From: CAWULT01 sp963923455
Lineage (GTDB): Bacteria > Acidobacteriota > Vicinamibacteria > Vicinamibacterales > UBA2999
Direction of reading: 5' to 3'
Length of the DNA: 53,252 nt
Assembly: GCA_963923455.1 (NCBI GenBank)
Contig: CAWULT010000018.1
Location: forward strand, 1 to 53,252
The notes beneath the pieces were generated by a model. The model had not been told where the DNA came from. It did no database searches and was given only the letters and a program-made list of their open reading frames with translations. Shown here one piece after another: positions 26,954 to 36,170 of this stretch (its first letter is position 1; the number at the start of each line of letters is the position of its first letter). A program made the translations under genes and the position numbers.

Positions 26954-27109
26954 TGCCAGGCCGGGGCGCTATCACATAGGTATGGTCACAGCATGTTGGC
27001 GACACTATCTATTTGTCTATATGAGTGCAGCACCGGTAGCCTCGAAGTGTCGGTGAACCGAGCGGCCGAACTTCGAGCCCGGCCGCGGTTCACGGCACGA
27101 GAGGTCGAC

Positions 27110-27400
27110 ATGCCGCAGCACCGGTCCAAACCGTCCGATGCGCCCACGCGCGCCGTTCCCGCCGTTCCATCGTCGATTCCGCCGGCGCAGGCGGGAGCCG
27201 GCCTGCTCAGCCGCATCCGCGCCGAGTATCGCGAGATGCCGGACCTGCGACTGACGGCCGCGCAGGCCGCCCGCCTGTGGTCGGTCGCGCGTGAGGAATG
27301 CGAATCGATCCTCCAGGGGCTCGTCGCGACGGGCGACCTCCAGCGCACGGCCGATGGGCGCTATGTGGCACCGGGCTCCCTGCGTCGCACCAGCCTGTGA
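27110..27400 (+). CDS. Small winged-helix-like protein
   Basis: This 96-residue protein starts MPQHRSKPSDAPTRAVPAVP. A folded C-terminal part, AGLLSRIRAEYREMPDLRLT, continues into AAQAARLWSVAREECESILQGL and DLQRTADGRYV, which reads like the winged-helix domain of many small regulators in GC-rich bacteria. The ATG at 27110 follows gagaggtcgac. An earlier ATG at 26993 has no site and adds a compositionally different leader. The stop overlaps the start of the P-type ATPase gene (TGATG), suggesting it is co-translated with, and may regulate, the cation transporters. Confidence 0.6.
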   Translation: MPQHRSKPSDAPTRAVPAVPSSIPPAQAGAGLLSRIRAEYREMPDLRLTAAQAARLWSVAREECESILQGLVATGDLQRTADGRYVAPGSLRRTSL

Positions 27401-30228
27401 TGATCAGGGCCGTCGGGGAGGTCCGTGCAGCCGGGCAAGGCTCTGATGCTGGCGCCACGGCGCCGTCAGTGTCCGCGGCAGACGTGCCGTGGCATGCGCG
27501 GCCGGCGGCGGAGGTGGCGCGCGAACTCGGCGTCGATCCGGAGTCCGGCCTCGCGGACGAGGAGGCGGCGCGGAGGCTGCAGGCACACGGCTCCAACGAA
27601 CTCGTCGAGCGGGGCGGCAAGGCGGGCTGGCGCATCCTGCGCGAGCAGGTCACCGCCACGATGGTGCTCATCCTGATCGGCGCGGCCGTCGTCAAGATGG
27701 CCGTCGCGGTCACGACCGGTGACGGCCGAGAGTGGATCGACGCCGCGGCCATCGCGGCCATCGTCGTGCTGAACGTCGCGCTCGGGTTCACGCAGGAGTA
27801 CCGGGCCGAGCGCGCCATGGCTGCGTTGCGCCAGATGGCCTCGCCCGCCGTGCAGGTCCGGCGCGGCGGGCGGCGTCTCGAGTGCCTGGCGCGCGACCTC
27901 GTGCCGGGGGATCTCGTGCTGCTCGAGGCGGGCAGCGTCGTGCCGGCCGACGCGCGCCTGATGACGGCCGCCGGCTTCCAGGTGCTCGAGGCGGCCCTGA
28001 CGGGCGAGTCGGCGCCGGTCGACAAGCGCGTCGAGCCGGTGGAGGCCGGCGCCGCGCTCGGCGACCGGCACAGCCTCGTGCATCTCGGCACACATGTGTC
28101 GGCCGGCCGGGCGACGGCGGTCGTGGTGGCGACCGGCATGCGGACCGAACTCGGGCGCGTCGCCACCCTGCTGCAGCAGGTGCAGACGGAGCGGACGCCG
28201 CTCCAGCGGCGCGTCGCGCAGCTGGGCGCGGGCCTCGCGGCGGCAGCCCTCGTCGTGATCGGCGGGATGGTGGCGCTCGGCGTCTGGCGCGGCGAGTCGC
28301 TCGCCGACATGCTGCTGGCGGGCGTGGCCGTCGCCGTGGCCGCCATTCCCGAGGGTCTGCCGGCGGTGATGACGATCACGCTGGCCCTGGGCGCGCAGCG
28401 CATGCTGACGCGCCGGGCGCTCATCCGGCGCCTGCCCGCGGTCGAGACGCTCGGGTCGGTGACGACCATCTGCTCCGACAAGACGGGCACCCTCACGGAA
28501 AACCGGATGCAGGTGGTGGTGCTCGACGCCGCCGGCCACGAGGTGGACTTCACCGAGCCGACGCGACGGGGACACCCGGTCCTCGAGCCTTCCGCGGCGG
28601 CCGAGGCGCTGCCCGAGGGAGTGTCGACGCTGCTGGCCGTCGGCGTGCTGTGCAACGATGCCTCGCTCGCGCCGGCCGGATCGGCCGAGGCGCGCGTCGC
28701 GCTGGGCGATCCGACGGAGGGTGCCATCGTCGTGGCGGGTGCCGCGCGGGGCCTGACGAAGGTCGAGCTCGACTCCGCGTGGGGGCGCGTGGCCGAGGCC
28801 CCCTTCACGTCCGAGCGCAAGCGGATGACCACCGTGCACCGCGTGCCGGCGCACGATGAAGGGATGGCCGCGGGGGCCGGGCTGCGCGTTCTCGCGCAGG
28901 GCGCGCCCTATCTGGCTGCCATCAAGGGTTCGGCCGATGGCCTGCTGACGCTCACGACGGCCGTGCTCGACGACGGGGTCGTGGCACCGCTGACGCCGGA
29001 ACTTCGCGCGCGCATCCAGGCCGCGATGGACGGCCTCGCCCGCCGGGGGCTTCGTGTACTGGGCGTCGCGGCGCGTCCGGTTGCGGCGCCGTCCGACGAT
29101 CCGGCGTCGCTCGAGCGCGACGTGACCTTCATCGGTTTGATCGGCCTGCTCGATCCGCCGCGGCTCGAAGTGAAAGACGCGGTGGCCCGTTGCCGCGAGG
29201 CCGGCATTCGCCCGGTGATGATCACGGGCGACCACCCGCTGACGGCGCTCGAAGTGGCGCGGCAGCTCGGGATCGCCGGCGCCGGAGACGTGGCCCGGAC
29301 CGGCGCGGAGCTCGAGCAGCTCGACGACGCGGCGCTGCGGCACGACGTCGGCCGCGTGGCGGTGTTCGCCCGCGTGGCGCCGGAGCACAAGCTCCGCATC
29401 GTCGAGGCGCTGCAGCGGCAGGGCGAGGTCGTCGCGATGACGGGCGACGGCGTCAACGACGCTCCGGCGCTGCGCAAGGCCGACATCGGCGTCGCGATGG
29501 GGATCACCGGCACGGACGTCTCCAAGGAGGCGTCGGACATGGTGATCACCGACGACAACTTCGCGACGATCGTCCGTGCCGTCGAGGAAGGCCGGACGAT
29601 CTACGACAACGTCCGCAAGTTCGTGAAGTACATCGTGACGAGCAACTCGGCCGAGGTGCTGGTGATGTTCCTGGCGCAGGCCGTCGGGATGCCGACGCCG
29701 ATGACGACGCTGCAGATCCTGTGGATGAACCTCGTGACCGACGGCGTGCCCGGCCTGGCCCTGGGGCTCGAGCCCACCGAGCCCGGCACGATGCGGCGCG
29801 CGCCGTTTGCACCCGACGAAAGCGTGTTCAGCCGCGGCATCGGCCGCCACATCGTGCTGATCGGTCTGCTGCTGACGGCCGTGGCCTTCGGCGTGGGCTG
29901 GTGGGCGTGGCAGGACGGGCGGGCGTCGTGGGGCACCATGGTGTTCATGACGCTGACCCTCGCGCAGCTCGGCCACGCGATGGCCGTCCGCTCGCACGGG
30001 GCGTCGCTCTTCGCCATCGGGATCCGGGGCAACCCGTTGATGCTGGGGGCGCTCGTCGTCACCCTCGTCCTGCAGCTCGGCGTCGTCTACGTGCCGGCGG
30101 GTCAGCGCTTCTTCGGCACGGTGCCCCTGACGGGTGCGGAACTGCTGCTGTGCCTGGTGGCGAGCAGCGCCATCTTCTGGGCCGTCGAGGGCGAGAAGTG
30201 GCTGGTGCGGCGCGCGCAGGTTGCCTGA
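27400..30228 (+). CDS. P2A-type calcium-transporting ATPase
   Basis: This 942-residue P-type ATPase has the actuator motif LTGES (about 200-204), the TM4 PEGLP motif (317-321), and the phosphorylation site SDKTGTLTE (Asp360). The hinge region is TGDGVNDAPALRKADIGVAM. Calcium-ligand patterns of SERCA-like pumps are conserved: TM5 has TSNSAEVLVMF (Asn, Glu) and TM6 has ILWMNLVTDGVPGLALG (Asn, Thr, Asp). An N-terminal cytosolic cation-ATPase domain begins at about residue 30. It should export Ca2+ (or Mn2+) from the cytosol. The start overlaps the previous gene by 1 base. Confidence 0.92.
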   Translation: MIRAVGEVRAAGQGSDAGATAPSVSAADVPWHARPAAEVARELGVDPESGLADEEAARRLQAHGSNELVERGGKAGWRILREQVTATMVLILIGAAVVKMAVAVTTGDGREWIDAAAIAAIVVLNVALGFTQEYRAERAMAALRQMASPAVQVRRGGRRLECLARDLVPGDLVLLEAGSVVPADARLMTAAGFQVLEAALTGESAPVDKRVEPVEAGAALGDRHSLVHLGTHVSAGRATAVVVATGMRTELGRVATLLQQVQTERTPLQRRVAQLGAGLAAAALVVIGGMVALGVWRGESLADMLLAGVAVAVAAIPEGLPAVMTITLALGAQRMLTRRALIRRLPAVETLGSVTTICSDKTGTLTENRMQVVVLDAAGHEVDFTEPTRRGHPVLEPSAAAEALPEGVSTLLAVGVLCNDASLAPAGSAEARVALGDPTEGAIVVAGAARGLTKVELDSAWGRVAEAPFTSERKRMTTVHRVPAHDEGMAAGAGLRVLAQGAPYLAAIKGSADGLLTLTTAVLDDGVVAPLTPELRARIQAAMDGLARRGLRVLGVAARPVAAPSDDPASLERDVTFIGLIGLLDPPRLEVKDAVARCREAGIRPVMITGDHPLTALEVARQLGIAGAGDVARTGAELEQLDDAALRHDVGRVAVFARVAPEHKLRIVEALQRQGEVVAMTGDGVNDAPALRKADIGVAMGITGTDVSKEASDMVITDDNFATIVRAVEEGRTIYDNVRKFVKYIVTSNSAEVLVMFLAQAVGMPTPMTTLQILWMNLVTDGVPGLALGLEPTEPGTMRRAPFAPDESVFSRGIGRHIVLIGLLLTAVAFGVGWWAWQDGRASWGTMVFMTLTLAQLGHAMAVRSHGASLFAIGIRGNPLMLGALVVTLVLQLGVVYVPAGQRFFGTVPLTGAELLLCLVASSAIFWAVEGEKWLVRRAQVA

Positions 30229-30333
30229 CGGGTACGACCGCCGCCGCGCCGCGGCCGGTGGTCGTTCGGGTTCGCCACTATACTGCCGGTGGCGGGGCAC
30301 GCCCGTGTCGTCGCCCGGTTCGGCGGTGCTCCC

Positions 30334-32802
30334 ATGAACGGACTCTCCACGGCGGAGGCCACGGCCCGGCTTGCGCAGGTCGGCCCCAACGCGCTTCCGG
30401 AGCGGCGCCCTGATCCGCTCTGGCTGCGCTTCGCCCGCCAGTTCAACAGCCCGCTGATCTTCATCCTGCTGTTCGCGCTCGCGTTCGACGCCGGGCTGTG
30501 GGTGTACGAGGGCGCGGAGGGCTGGCCGATCGAGGCGGGCGCCATCGCGCTGATCCTGCTGTTCAACGCGGCCCTGGGCCTCTATCAGGAGCGGCGCTCG
30601 GAGGCGGCGCTGGCGCGGCTGAAGGTGCTCGCGGGCGCGCACGCGTGGGTGCGGCGCGACGGCGAGTTCGTCCGGCTGCCAACCCACGACATCGTGCCAG
30701 GCGACTGGCTGCGCCTCGAGGCCGGCGACCGCGTTCCCGCCGACGGCGCGCTCCGGGATGCCCACGGGGCGCTCTTCGACGAGTCGATGCTGACGGGCGA
30801 GTCGGTGCCCGTTGACAAGGGGACTGGTGACGAGGCCTTCAGCGGCACGTTGCTCGTGCGCGGCCGGACGCACGTCGAGATCACGCGCACCGGCGCCGCG
30901 AGCGCCATGGGCCGGCTGGCCACGATGCTCGGCGACATCCAGCTGGGGCAGACGCCGCTCGAGCGCCGGGTCGACGCGCTGGGCCATCAGATCGCGTGGT
31001 GGGTGCTCGCGCTGGCCGGCGTGCTGTGCGCGCTCGGCATCGCGGCGGAAGGGCTCGCGCGCGCGCCACAGATGATCATCTTCGCCGTGGCGCTCGCGGT
31101 GGCGGCCGTGCCGGAGGGCTTGCCCGCCGTGCTCACGGTGGCGCTGGCGCTCGGCGTGGAGCGGATGGCCCGGCATCGGGCCGTGGTCCGCCGCCTCTCG
31201 GCGGTCGAGGCGCTCGGGTCGGTGACGGTGGTGGCGACCGACAAGACGGGCACGCTGACCGAGAACCGCATGGACGTCCGGTCGGTGGACGCTCCGGACC
31301 CCGGTCGGGCGCTGACGGCCGTGGCGCTCGTCAACGACGCGGACTTGGCGACCGGCGCTGGCGATCCGCTCGATCTCGGCCTGCTGCGCTACGCCGCCGC
31401 GCACGGCATCGACGTGGCCGCCGTGCGGGCCGCCCACGCCGTCGTGTCCGAGCGGCCCTTCGACAGCGCGTGGAAGTTCGCCCGCGTGACCGTCCGGGCA
31501 GAGGACCGGACGGTGACCTACCTGAAGGGCGCGCCGGAGGTGCTGCTCTCGCGCTGCGAGATGGCGGATGCCGATCGGGAGTCGTGGACCGGGAAGGCCC
31601 GTGCCTACGCCCAGGAGGGCCTCCGCGTCCTCGCGATCGCGAGCGCGCCCGGCGAGGCCGAGCATCACCTGACGCTGCTGGGGCTGGCGCTGTTCTGGGA
31701 CCCGCCACGGGCGGAGGTACCGAGCTCGGTTCGGCGGGCGCTCGATGCCGGGATCCGCGTGGTGATGATCACCGGCGATCACCCCGAAACGGCGCTCGCG
31801 ATCGCCCACCTGATCGGCATCCCCGCCGTGCGCGTGCTCACGGGCGAGGACCTGTCGGAGTACACGCCGCAGGGGCTGCAGGAGGCCATCGCCGACGTCA
31901 ACGTGTTCGCACGCGTCAGGCCCGAGCAGAAGCTGCAGCTCGTCGAGGCGCTGCAGGCGCAGCGGCAGATCGTGGCGATGACGGGCGACGGCGTCAACGA
32001 CGCGCCGGCCCTGAAGCGCTCCGACGTCGGTGTCGCGATGGGGCAGCGTGGATCCGACGTGAGCCGCGAGGTGGCCGATCTGGTGCTGCTCGACGACAAC
32101 TTCGCCACCATCGTCGGCGCCGTCGAGGAAGGCCGCGGCATCTACGAGAACATCCAGAAGTTCCTACGGTTCCTGTTCTCGACCAACCTTTCCGAGGTGC
32201 TGCTCGTCTCCGTGGGCGCCGTGACGGCCTTTGCGCTGAACCTGCGGGACGCGGCCGGCGCGCTGGTGCTGCCGCTCACGGCGGCCCAGATCCTCTGGAT
32301 CAACCTGTTGACCGACGGGCTCCCGGCGCTCGCGCTGGCCTTCGATCGGACGCCGGGCGTGATGCAGCAGCGCCCCCGCCCGGCCGAGTCGCCGCTGCTC
32401 GACCGTGCGTCGATCCGGTTCGTGGCCGGTGTGGGAACGGTGAAGGCGCTGCTGGCGCTGGCGCTCCTCGGCCTGCTGCCGTCGTTCGGCTACGACGCCG
32501 ACGTCACGCGCGCCGTGGCCTTCCACTTCATGGCCGTCGGGCAGCTGTTCCTGACCTACCCGTCGCGGCACACCTGGATGCGGCCGCTGCCCAACCCCTA
32601 CCTCCACGCTGCGGTGCTCGGCGGCGTCGCCATCCAGTTCGTCGCCGCCTCCGTGCCATTCGTCTCGAACATGCTGGGGCACGCGGCGATCCCTGGGGAA
32701 CTGTGGCTCGTCGTGTTCGGCACGGCGTTCGCTTCGTGGGCCCTGTCGGAAGTGATCGCGCGGTTCGTGTGGGCCCAGGGCGGAGAGGGGGCCCGCCGAT
32801 GA
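30334..32802 (+). CDS. Second P2A-type cation-transporting ATPase
   Basis: This 822-residue pump is a diverged copy of its neighbour. It has LTGESVPVD, the TM4 motif VPEGLPAVLTVALALG, the phosphorylation site TDKTGTLTENRM (Asp303) and TGDGVNDAPALKRSDVGVAM. TM5 FSTNLSEVLLVSV and TM6 ILWINLLTDGLPALALAF keep the SERCA-type Asn/Glu and Asn/Thr/Asp ligands. The nucleotide-binding region is shorter than in the first pump, which explains the smaller size. The ATG at 30334 is preferred; a GTG at 30289 is possible. Its stop overlaps the exchanger gene by 4 bases. Confidence 0.9.
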   Translation: MNGLSTAEATARLAQVGPNALPERRPDPLWLRFARQFNSPLIFILLFALAFDAGLWVYEGAEGWPIEAGAIALILLFNAALGLYQERRSEAALARLKVLAGAHAWVRRDGEFVRLPTHDIVPGDWLRLEAGDRVPADGALRDAHGALFDESMLTGESVPVDKGTGDEAFSGTLLVRGRTHVEITRTGAASAMGRLATMLGDIQLGQTPLERRVDALGHQIAWWVLALAGVLCALGIAAEGLARAPQMIIFAVALAVAAVPEGLPAVLTVALALGVERMARHRAVVRRLSAVEALGSVTVVATDKTGTLTENRMDVRSVDAPDPGRALTAVALVNDADLATGAGDPLDLGLLRYAAAHGIDVAAVRAAHAVVSERPFDSAWKFARVTVRAEDRTVTYLKGAPEVLLSRCEMADADRESWTGKARAYAQEGLRVLAIASAPGEAEHHLTLLGLALFWDPPRAEVPSSVRRALDAGIRVVMITGDHPETALAIAHLIGIPAVRVLTGEDLSEYTPQGLQEAIADVNVFARVRPEQKLQLVEALQAQRQIVAMTGDGVNDAPALKRSDVGVAMGQRGSDVSREVADLVLLDDNFATIVGAVEEGRGIYENIQKFLRFLFSTNLSEVLLVSVGAVTAFALNLRDAAGALVLPLTAAQILWINLLTDGLPALALAFDRTPGVMQQRPRPAESPLLDRASIRFVAGVGTVKALLALALLGLLPSFGYDADVTRAVAFHFMAVGQLFLTYPSRHTWMRPLPNPYLHAAVLGGVAIQFVAASVPFVSNMLGHAAIPGELWLVVFGTAFASWALSEVIARFVWAQGGEGARR

Positions 32803-33794
32803 TCTGGCTGCAGTTCCTCGCCACGGCGCTCGTCATCGTCGTCGCCGGGGTACGGCTGGCGCGCTACGGCGACGTGCTCGGCGAAAAGAGCGGCCTCGGC
32901 CGGAGCTGGATCGGCGTCGTGCTGCTCGCGGCCACGACCAGCCTTCCGGAGCTCTTCACGGGCTTCGGCGCGACGGCGCTCGCCGGGCTGCCCGACATCG
33001 CGCTCGGCGACGTGCTCGGCAGCTGCATGTTCAACCTGCTGATTCTCTCCCTGATGGACGCCGTGCAGCCGGAGCCGATCAGCTCGCGCGCGCACCAGGG
33101 CCACGCGCTGTCGATCGGGTTCGGTCTGGTGCTGATCGGGGTGGCCGGCATCGGCCTGGCCGCGGACCACCGCCTTCCGGCCATCGGCTGGATCGGCGTC
33201 TACTCCCCGGTGTTGATGGCGCTGTACTTCGTCGCGATGCGGGTCATCTTCACGCACGAGCGGCAGCGCCGCGCGCAGGAGACCCGGGAGGTCGCCGAGG
33301 AATTGCAGTACGGCGACGTCACGCTGCGGGCGGCGCTGGTCCAGTACGGCCTCGCGGCGGTCGCGGTGGTCGGCGCGGCCCTGTGGCTGCCGAGGCTGGG
33401 CGCCGAGCTCGCGCGCCAGACGGGGCTCGGCGAGGCCTTCGTGGGCAGCCTGTTCATCGCCATCACGACGTCGCTGCCGGAAATCGTCGTGTCGCTGTCG
33501 GCCGTGCGGATCGGCGCGGTCGACCTTGGGATCGCCAACGTGCTGGGCAGCAACCTGTTCAACATGCTGGTGCTCGGACTCGACGACGTCTTCTACCGGA
33601 AGGGCCCCCTGCTGGCCGATGCCGCCGCGAGCCACACGGTCTCGGTCGGCGCGATCGTGGTGATGAACGGGCTCTTCCTGGCAGGCCTCACCTACAAGGC
33701 GATGACCAAGCGGTTCGTCGTGGCCTGGGACACCGGGGCCATCGCCGTCGTCTACGTCGTGGCCGTCGCGCTGTCCTACCTGCTGACGGCGTGA
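32799..33794 (+). CDS. CaCA-family sodium/calcium exchanger
   Basis: This 331-residue membrane protein has the two inverted alpha repeats of calcium:cation antiporters. The first is SWIGVVLLAATTSLPELFTG with GSCMFNLLIL; the second is FVGSLFIAITTSLPEIVVSL with GSNLFNMLVLG. The TTSLPE pairs provide the Glu ligands. It would swap cytosolic calcium for sodium or protons. It overlaps the second ATPase gene by 4 bases (ATGA). With the pumps, it forms a calcium-export cluster: two primary pumps and one secondary exchanger, possibly controlled by the small winged-helix gene upstream. Confidence 0.9.
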   Translation: MIWLQFLATALVIVVAGVRLARYGDVLGEKSGLGRSWIGVVLLAATTSLPELFTGFGATALAGLPDIALGDVLGSCMFNLLILSLMDAVQPEPISSRAHQGHALSIGFGLVLIGVAGIGLAADHRLPAIGWIGVYSPVLMALYFVAMRVIFTHERQRRAQETREVAEELQYGDVTLRAALVQYGLAAVAVVGAALWLPRLGAELARQTGLGEAFVGSLFIAITTSLPEIVVSLSAVRIGAVDLGIANVLGSNLFNMLVLGLDDVFYRKGPLLADAAASHTVSVGAIVVMNGLFLAGLTYKAMTKRFVVAWDTGAIAVVYVVAVALSYLLTA

Positions 33795-33838
33795 GCGTCA
33801 CGGCGTCTGGCGCGAACCGGAAGCGGTAGCGCCCCGGG

Positions 33839-34036
33839 TTATCCCACTCGATCAGGCGGATCGTCGGGCGCCGAGCGCGCGATCTCGTCCAGACGGCTTA
33901 CGGCCTTTGCCCGGAGGACGGCGGCGTCTCGAAGAATGGCGGTCTCGGCCGCGCTCTCCGCGCGAGGTGCCCGCCGGTCCAGGGCAATGATCACTTCGCG
34001 GAGCCTGCGTGCCACGTCCGAGAGGCTCAACGCCAC
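33839..34036 (-). CDS. Small helical protein downstream of a zinc-ribbon gene
   Basis: A GTG at 34036, overlapping the end of the zinc-ribbon gene by 10 bases, gives 65 residues: VALSLSDVARRLREVIIALD, then helical, Arg/Ala-rich sequence ending DPPDRVG. No family was recognised. The amphipathic pattern suggests a helical protein, and the overlap with its upstream neighbour supports translation. Confidence 0.4.
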   Translation of the reverse strand: MALSLSDVARRLREVIIALDRRAPRAESAAETAILRDAAVLRAKAVSRLDEIARSAPDDPPDRVG

Positions 34037-34224
34037 CGGATCGACCTGCTGGGGGCGTCGTGGCGCCGGCCGATGTTCCAGACCTCGCCGCACCCTTTGC
34101 AGCGCCAGTAGCTGTTGGCGTCCGGATGCTTCGCCGTCGTGGTGACCGCCGCGCCCTTGCACACCGGGCACGCCGGGGGGCTGCTCGTCGCGAGGCCTGG
34201 ATCGGGCTGATTGAACGCGTTCAT
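34027..34224 (-). CDS. Small zinc-ribbon protein
   Basis: This 65-residue protein has one zinc ribbon, CPVCKGAAVTTTAKHPDANS followed by YWRCKGCGEVWN (C-x2-C ... C-x2-C). Such ribbons resemble TFIIS-type small modules that often accompany metabolic or stress genes. It has a strong ribosome-binding site (GGGGAGGG, four bases before the ATG at 34224). Function is unknown. Confidence 0.65.
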   Translation of the reverse strand: MNAFNQPDPGLATSSPPACPVCKGAAVTTTAKHPDANSYWRCKGCGEVWNIGRRHDAPSRSIRWR

Positions 34225-34350
34225 GGACCCTCCCCGAAGGTGCTTTGGTGAGGGCTGGGGCCAGGAAGGCCGCCGGGCTCAGGAAAGCTTGAGGCTTCCA
34301 TCATACGCGAACGAGCTTGACGCCGCACGGCGTCGGCGTCAGGCCTGTCG

Positions 34351-34356
34351 TATACT
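34351..34356 (+). promoter_or_regulatory. Possible -10 box of tRNA-Ser
   Basis: TATACT sits 15 bases upstream of the tRNA-Ser 5' end. A TTGACG lies 28 bases before it, too far for a normal -35 spacing, so the -35 element is uncertain. Confidence 0.35.
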
Positions 34357-34371
34357 GGAAGGCCTCGTTGC

Positions 34372-34465
<94 letters not shown>

Positions 34466-34482
34466 ATTAACCTCTTTGTGTT

Positions 34483-35595
34483 CTAGTACTTCCGCAAGGC
34501 GCTCGACCCCGTCTCCGGTATCTCTCCAGCGCCGACGCGATTCCCCGTCTGTTCCAGCAACGCGATCGCGGACTCCAGCATCGCTGGCGTGTGGTGCATG
34601 TACCGCTGCGTCACCGACAGCTCTTGATGACCGGCGAGCGCCTGAATCGCCCCAACCGGTGCACCCTTCATCGCGAGGTGTGAGCAGAACGTGTGGCGCA
34701 ATAGATGGACGCCGCGCTTTACGCCGGCGATGCGCGCCGCACGGTTGACGCGGTATTGCACCTGCTGCCGTGTCAGCGGCGTGCCATCGTTCTCACACAG
34801 CACTCTCGAACTTCGGAGGTGCTTGTGCTGACGAAGCGCGGCGTGCAGACGCGCTGTCATGGGAACGTATCGGAGTCGTCCGCCTTTTGTGGATGTCACC
34901 TCACCATTCCACGACGACCGCTCGATGCAGAGACGATGGTTGGGTAGGTCGACGTCTTGCCATTCGAGCGCGATCATCTCTCCGCAGCGCAATCCCGCCT
35001 CTCCACCCAGCAGTACCAATAGTGCCGTCGTCCGGTCGATCGTCTGGCTGGCCTGCACCAAGTGCTCGTATTGGCCGACGTCATGGCATGACATCGCAGG
35101 AACTGAGGCCGGGACAAGTCGGATTGTGCACGGCACCTGCGTGATGACCCCCCAAGCCTTCGCGGTCTTGAGCAGCGTGTTCAAGACGGTCAGGATGTTA
35201 TTGACCGTCTTGGGCGCCTTTTCGTGAAGGTGGCCCTTCAGTCGTTGTACCTCCACATCCGTGATCGCGTCGAGTGTCAGCCTTCCAAGAACCGGAATCA
35301 GATGCACCCGCAAGATGGTCTCTTTGGCGGCCACGCCGCTCGGTTTGTGTCGGTCGGCCTTGGCGTACTGCTCCAGAAAGCGCGGAGTGAATGTTTCGAG
35401 TGTCGGCACCGCCTTCTTGGGGGCGGGTAAGCCGTGGACCAGCAGGTGTCGCTCACGTTCCTTGCCCCACCGCAGTGCGACCGACCGACTCGTCTTCTTA
35501 ACGGTTCGATGCCGGTAGGACTCGCCATTGGTGAGGGCGACGGCGATATCGACTTCGAAGCCACCATTGCGATAGGGACGGACCTTAACGCTCAT
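34483..35595 (-). CDS. Tyrosine-type site-specific integrase
   Basis: This 370-residue recombinase has an N-terminal arm-binding region (MSVKVRPYRNGGFEVDIAVA), a SAM-like core-binding domain (about 65-160) and the catalytic domain. The domain has GEAGLRCGEMIALEW (Arg203), TSTKGGRLRYVP (Lys237), HLLRHTF (His297, Arg300), AGHQELSVTQ (His323) and RYMHHTP (Tyr332). All catalytic residues are present. The start at 35595 is preceded by GGAGG; the frame extends upstream without resemblance. It overlaps the excisionase gene by 4 bases. It should integrate at, and excise from, the tRNA-Ser 3' end. Confidence 0.95.
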   Translation of the reverse strand: MSVKVRPYRNGGFEVDIAVALTNGESYRHRTVKKTSRSVALRWGKERERHLLVHGLPAPKKAVPTLETFTPRFLEQYAKADRHKPSGVAAKETILRVHLIPVLGRLTLDAITDVEVQRLKGHLHEKAPKTVNNILTVLNTLLKTAKAWGVITQVPCTIRLVPASVPAMSCHDVGQYEHLVQASQTIDRTTALLVLLGGEAGLRCGEMIALEWQDVDLPNHRLCIERSSWNGEVTSTKGGRLRYVPMTARLHAALRQHKHLRSSRVLCENDGTPLTRQQVQYRVNRAARIAGVKRGVHLLRHTFCSHLAMKGAPVGAIQALAGHQELSVTQRYMHHTPAMLESAIALLEQTGNRVGAGEIPETGSSALRKY

Positions 35596-35798
35596 CGCTG
35601 ACCTCCGGCCAGTGAGGCCGCCCGGTTCTGGTCGAGCCAGTCGACCAAGGTGCCTTGATCGACCCGGAGCCGGCGCCCGAGGCGAACAACCCCCGGCAAT
35701 TGGTGGCGTTGAATCATTTTGTAAAGCGCGGAGACCGATTGGCGCAGCAGGAGCGCGACCTCGGGAATGGTTAAGAGCACTGGGCGAGAAGACGGCAT
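35592..35798 (-). CDS. Excisionase-like helix-turn-helix protein
   Basis: This 68-residue protein, MPSSRPVLLTIPEVALLLRQ, continues SVSALYKMIQRHQLPGVVRL and GRRLRVDQGTLVDWL. It has the MerR/AlpA-like (HTH_17) fold of excisionases and small island regulators. The ATG at 35798 follows AAAGGTG; a GTG at 35807 is possible. It is translated just before the integrase (4-base overlap), so excision direction and integrase expression are probably linked. Confidence 0.85.
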   Translation of the reverse strand: MPSSRPVLLTIPEVALLLRQSVSALYKMIQRHQLPGVVRLGRRLRVDQGTLVDWLDQNRAASLAGGQR

Positions 35799-35807
35799 AG
35801 AGAACAC

Positions 35808-36170
35808 CTTTCAATTAGCGTTGCCGGCGTCCCACCCAGACCCAGAATTAGGTTGGTGCAGGCCGCGCGGCGAGTTGATGAAGCGGAGCGATTTTTTGAA
35901 TCATCACCGTAACCATAGTAGAACATAAACCAGTTTCTATGTCAACCGTTAACTACATATTTTTGGATATAAGCCGCCGACATTTAGCTATAATGCCTAT
36001 AAAAACGTCCTTGTAATGGAATATCACTGGATTTGATGCGATTTGATTACGAACTAAATATACGTATTCATGAACTAGAATATTACTTATTATGGTTCTT
36101 GTATTTCAGCTATCCTTGCGACGAGTGGTATCAGTGACTCGTCGTCCATGCTTCCATCTGTAGGCCCGCT
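35808..36170. other. AT-rich divergent control region of the island
   Basis: The segment 35810-36130 is the most AT-rich in the window and carries no gene. It separates the leftward integrase genes from the rightward zinc-finger gene, so it should hold both promoters and possibly excisionase-binding sites. Several TA-rich hexamers are present; only the minus promoter at 35915-35945 looks clear. Confidence 0.6.
35915..35945 (-). promoter_or_regulatory. Promoter for excisionase-integrase
   Basis: On the minus strand a consensus TTGACA (35945-35940) is followed after 19 bases by TACTAT (35920-35915). The spacing is slightly long for sigma-70. It reads into the excisionase gene about 115 bp downstream. 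Confidence 0.5.

Noticed and set aside
26993..27109. Upstream ATG extension of the small winged-helix gene
   Set aside because: No ribosome-binding site, and the leader differs in composition; the ATG at 27110 has gagaggt in front.
27466..31809. Very long minus frame (over 1400 codons) opposite the two ATPases
   Set aside because: Composition is typical of antisense in GC-rich genes (His/Arg/Gly/Gln-rich) and all P-type ATPase motifs are on the plus strand.
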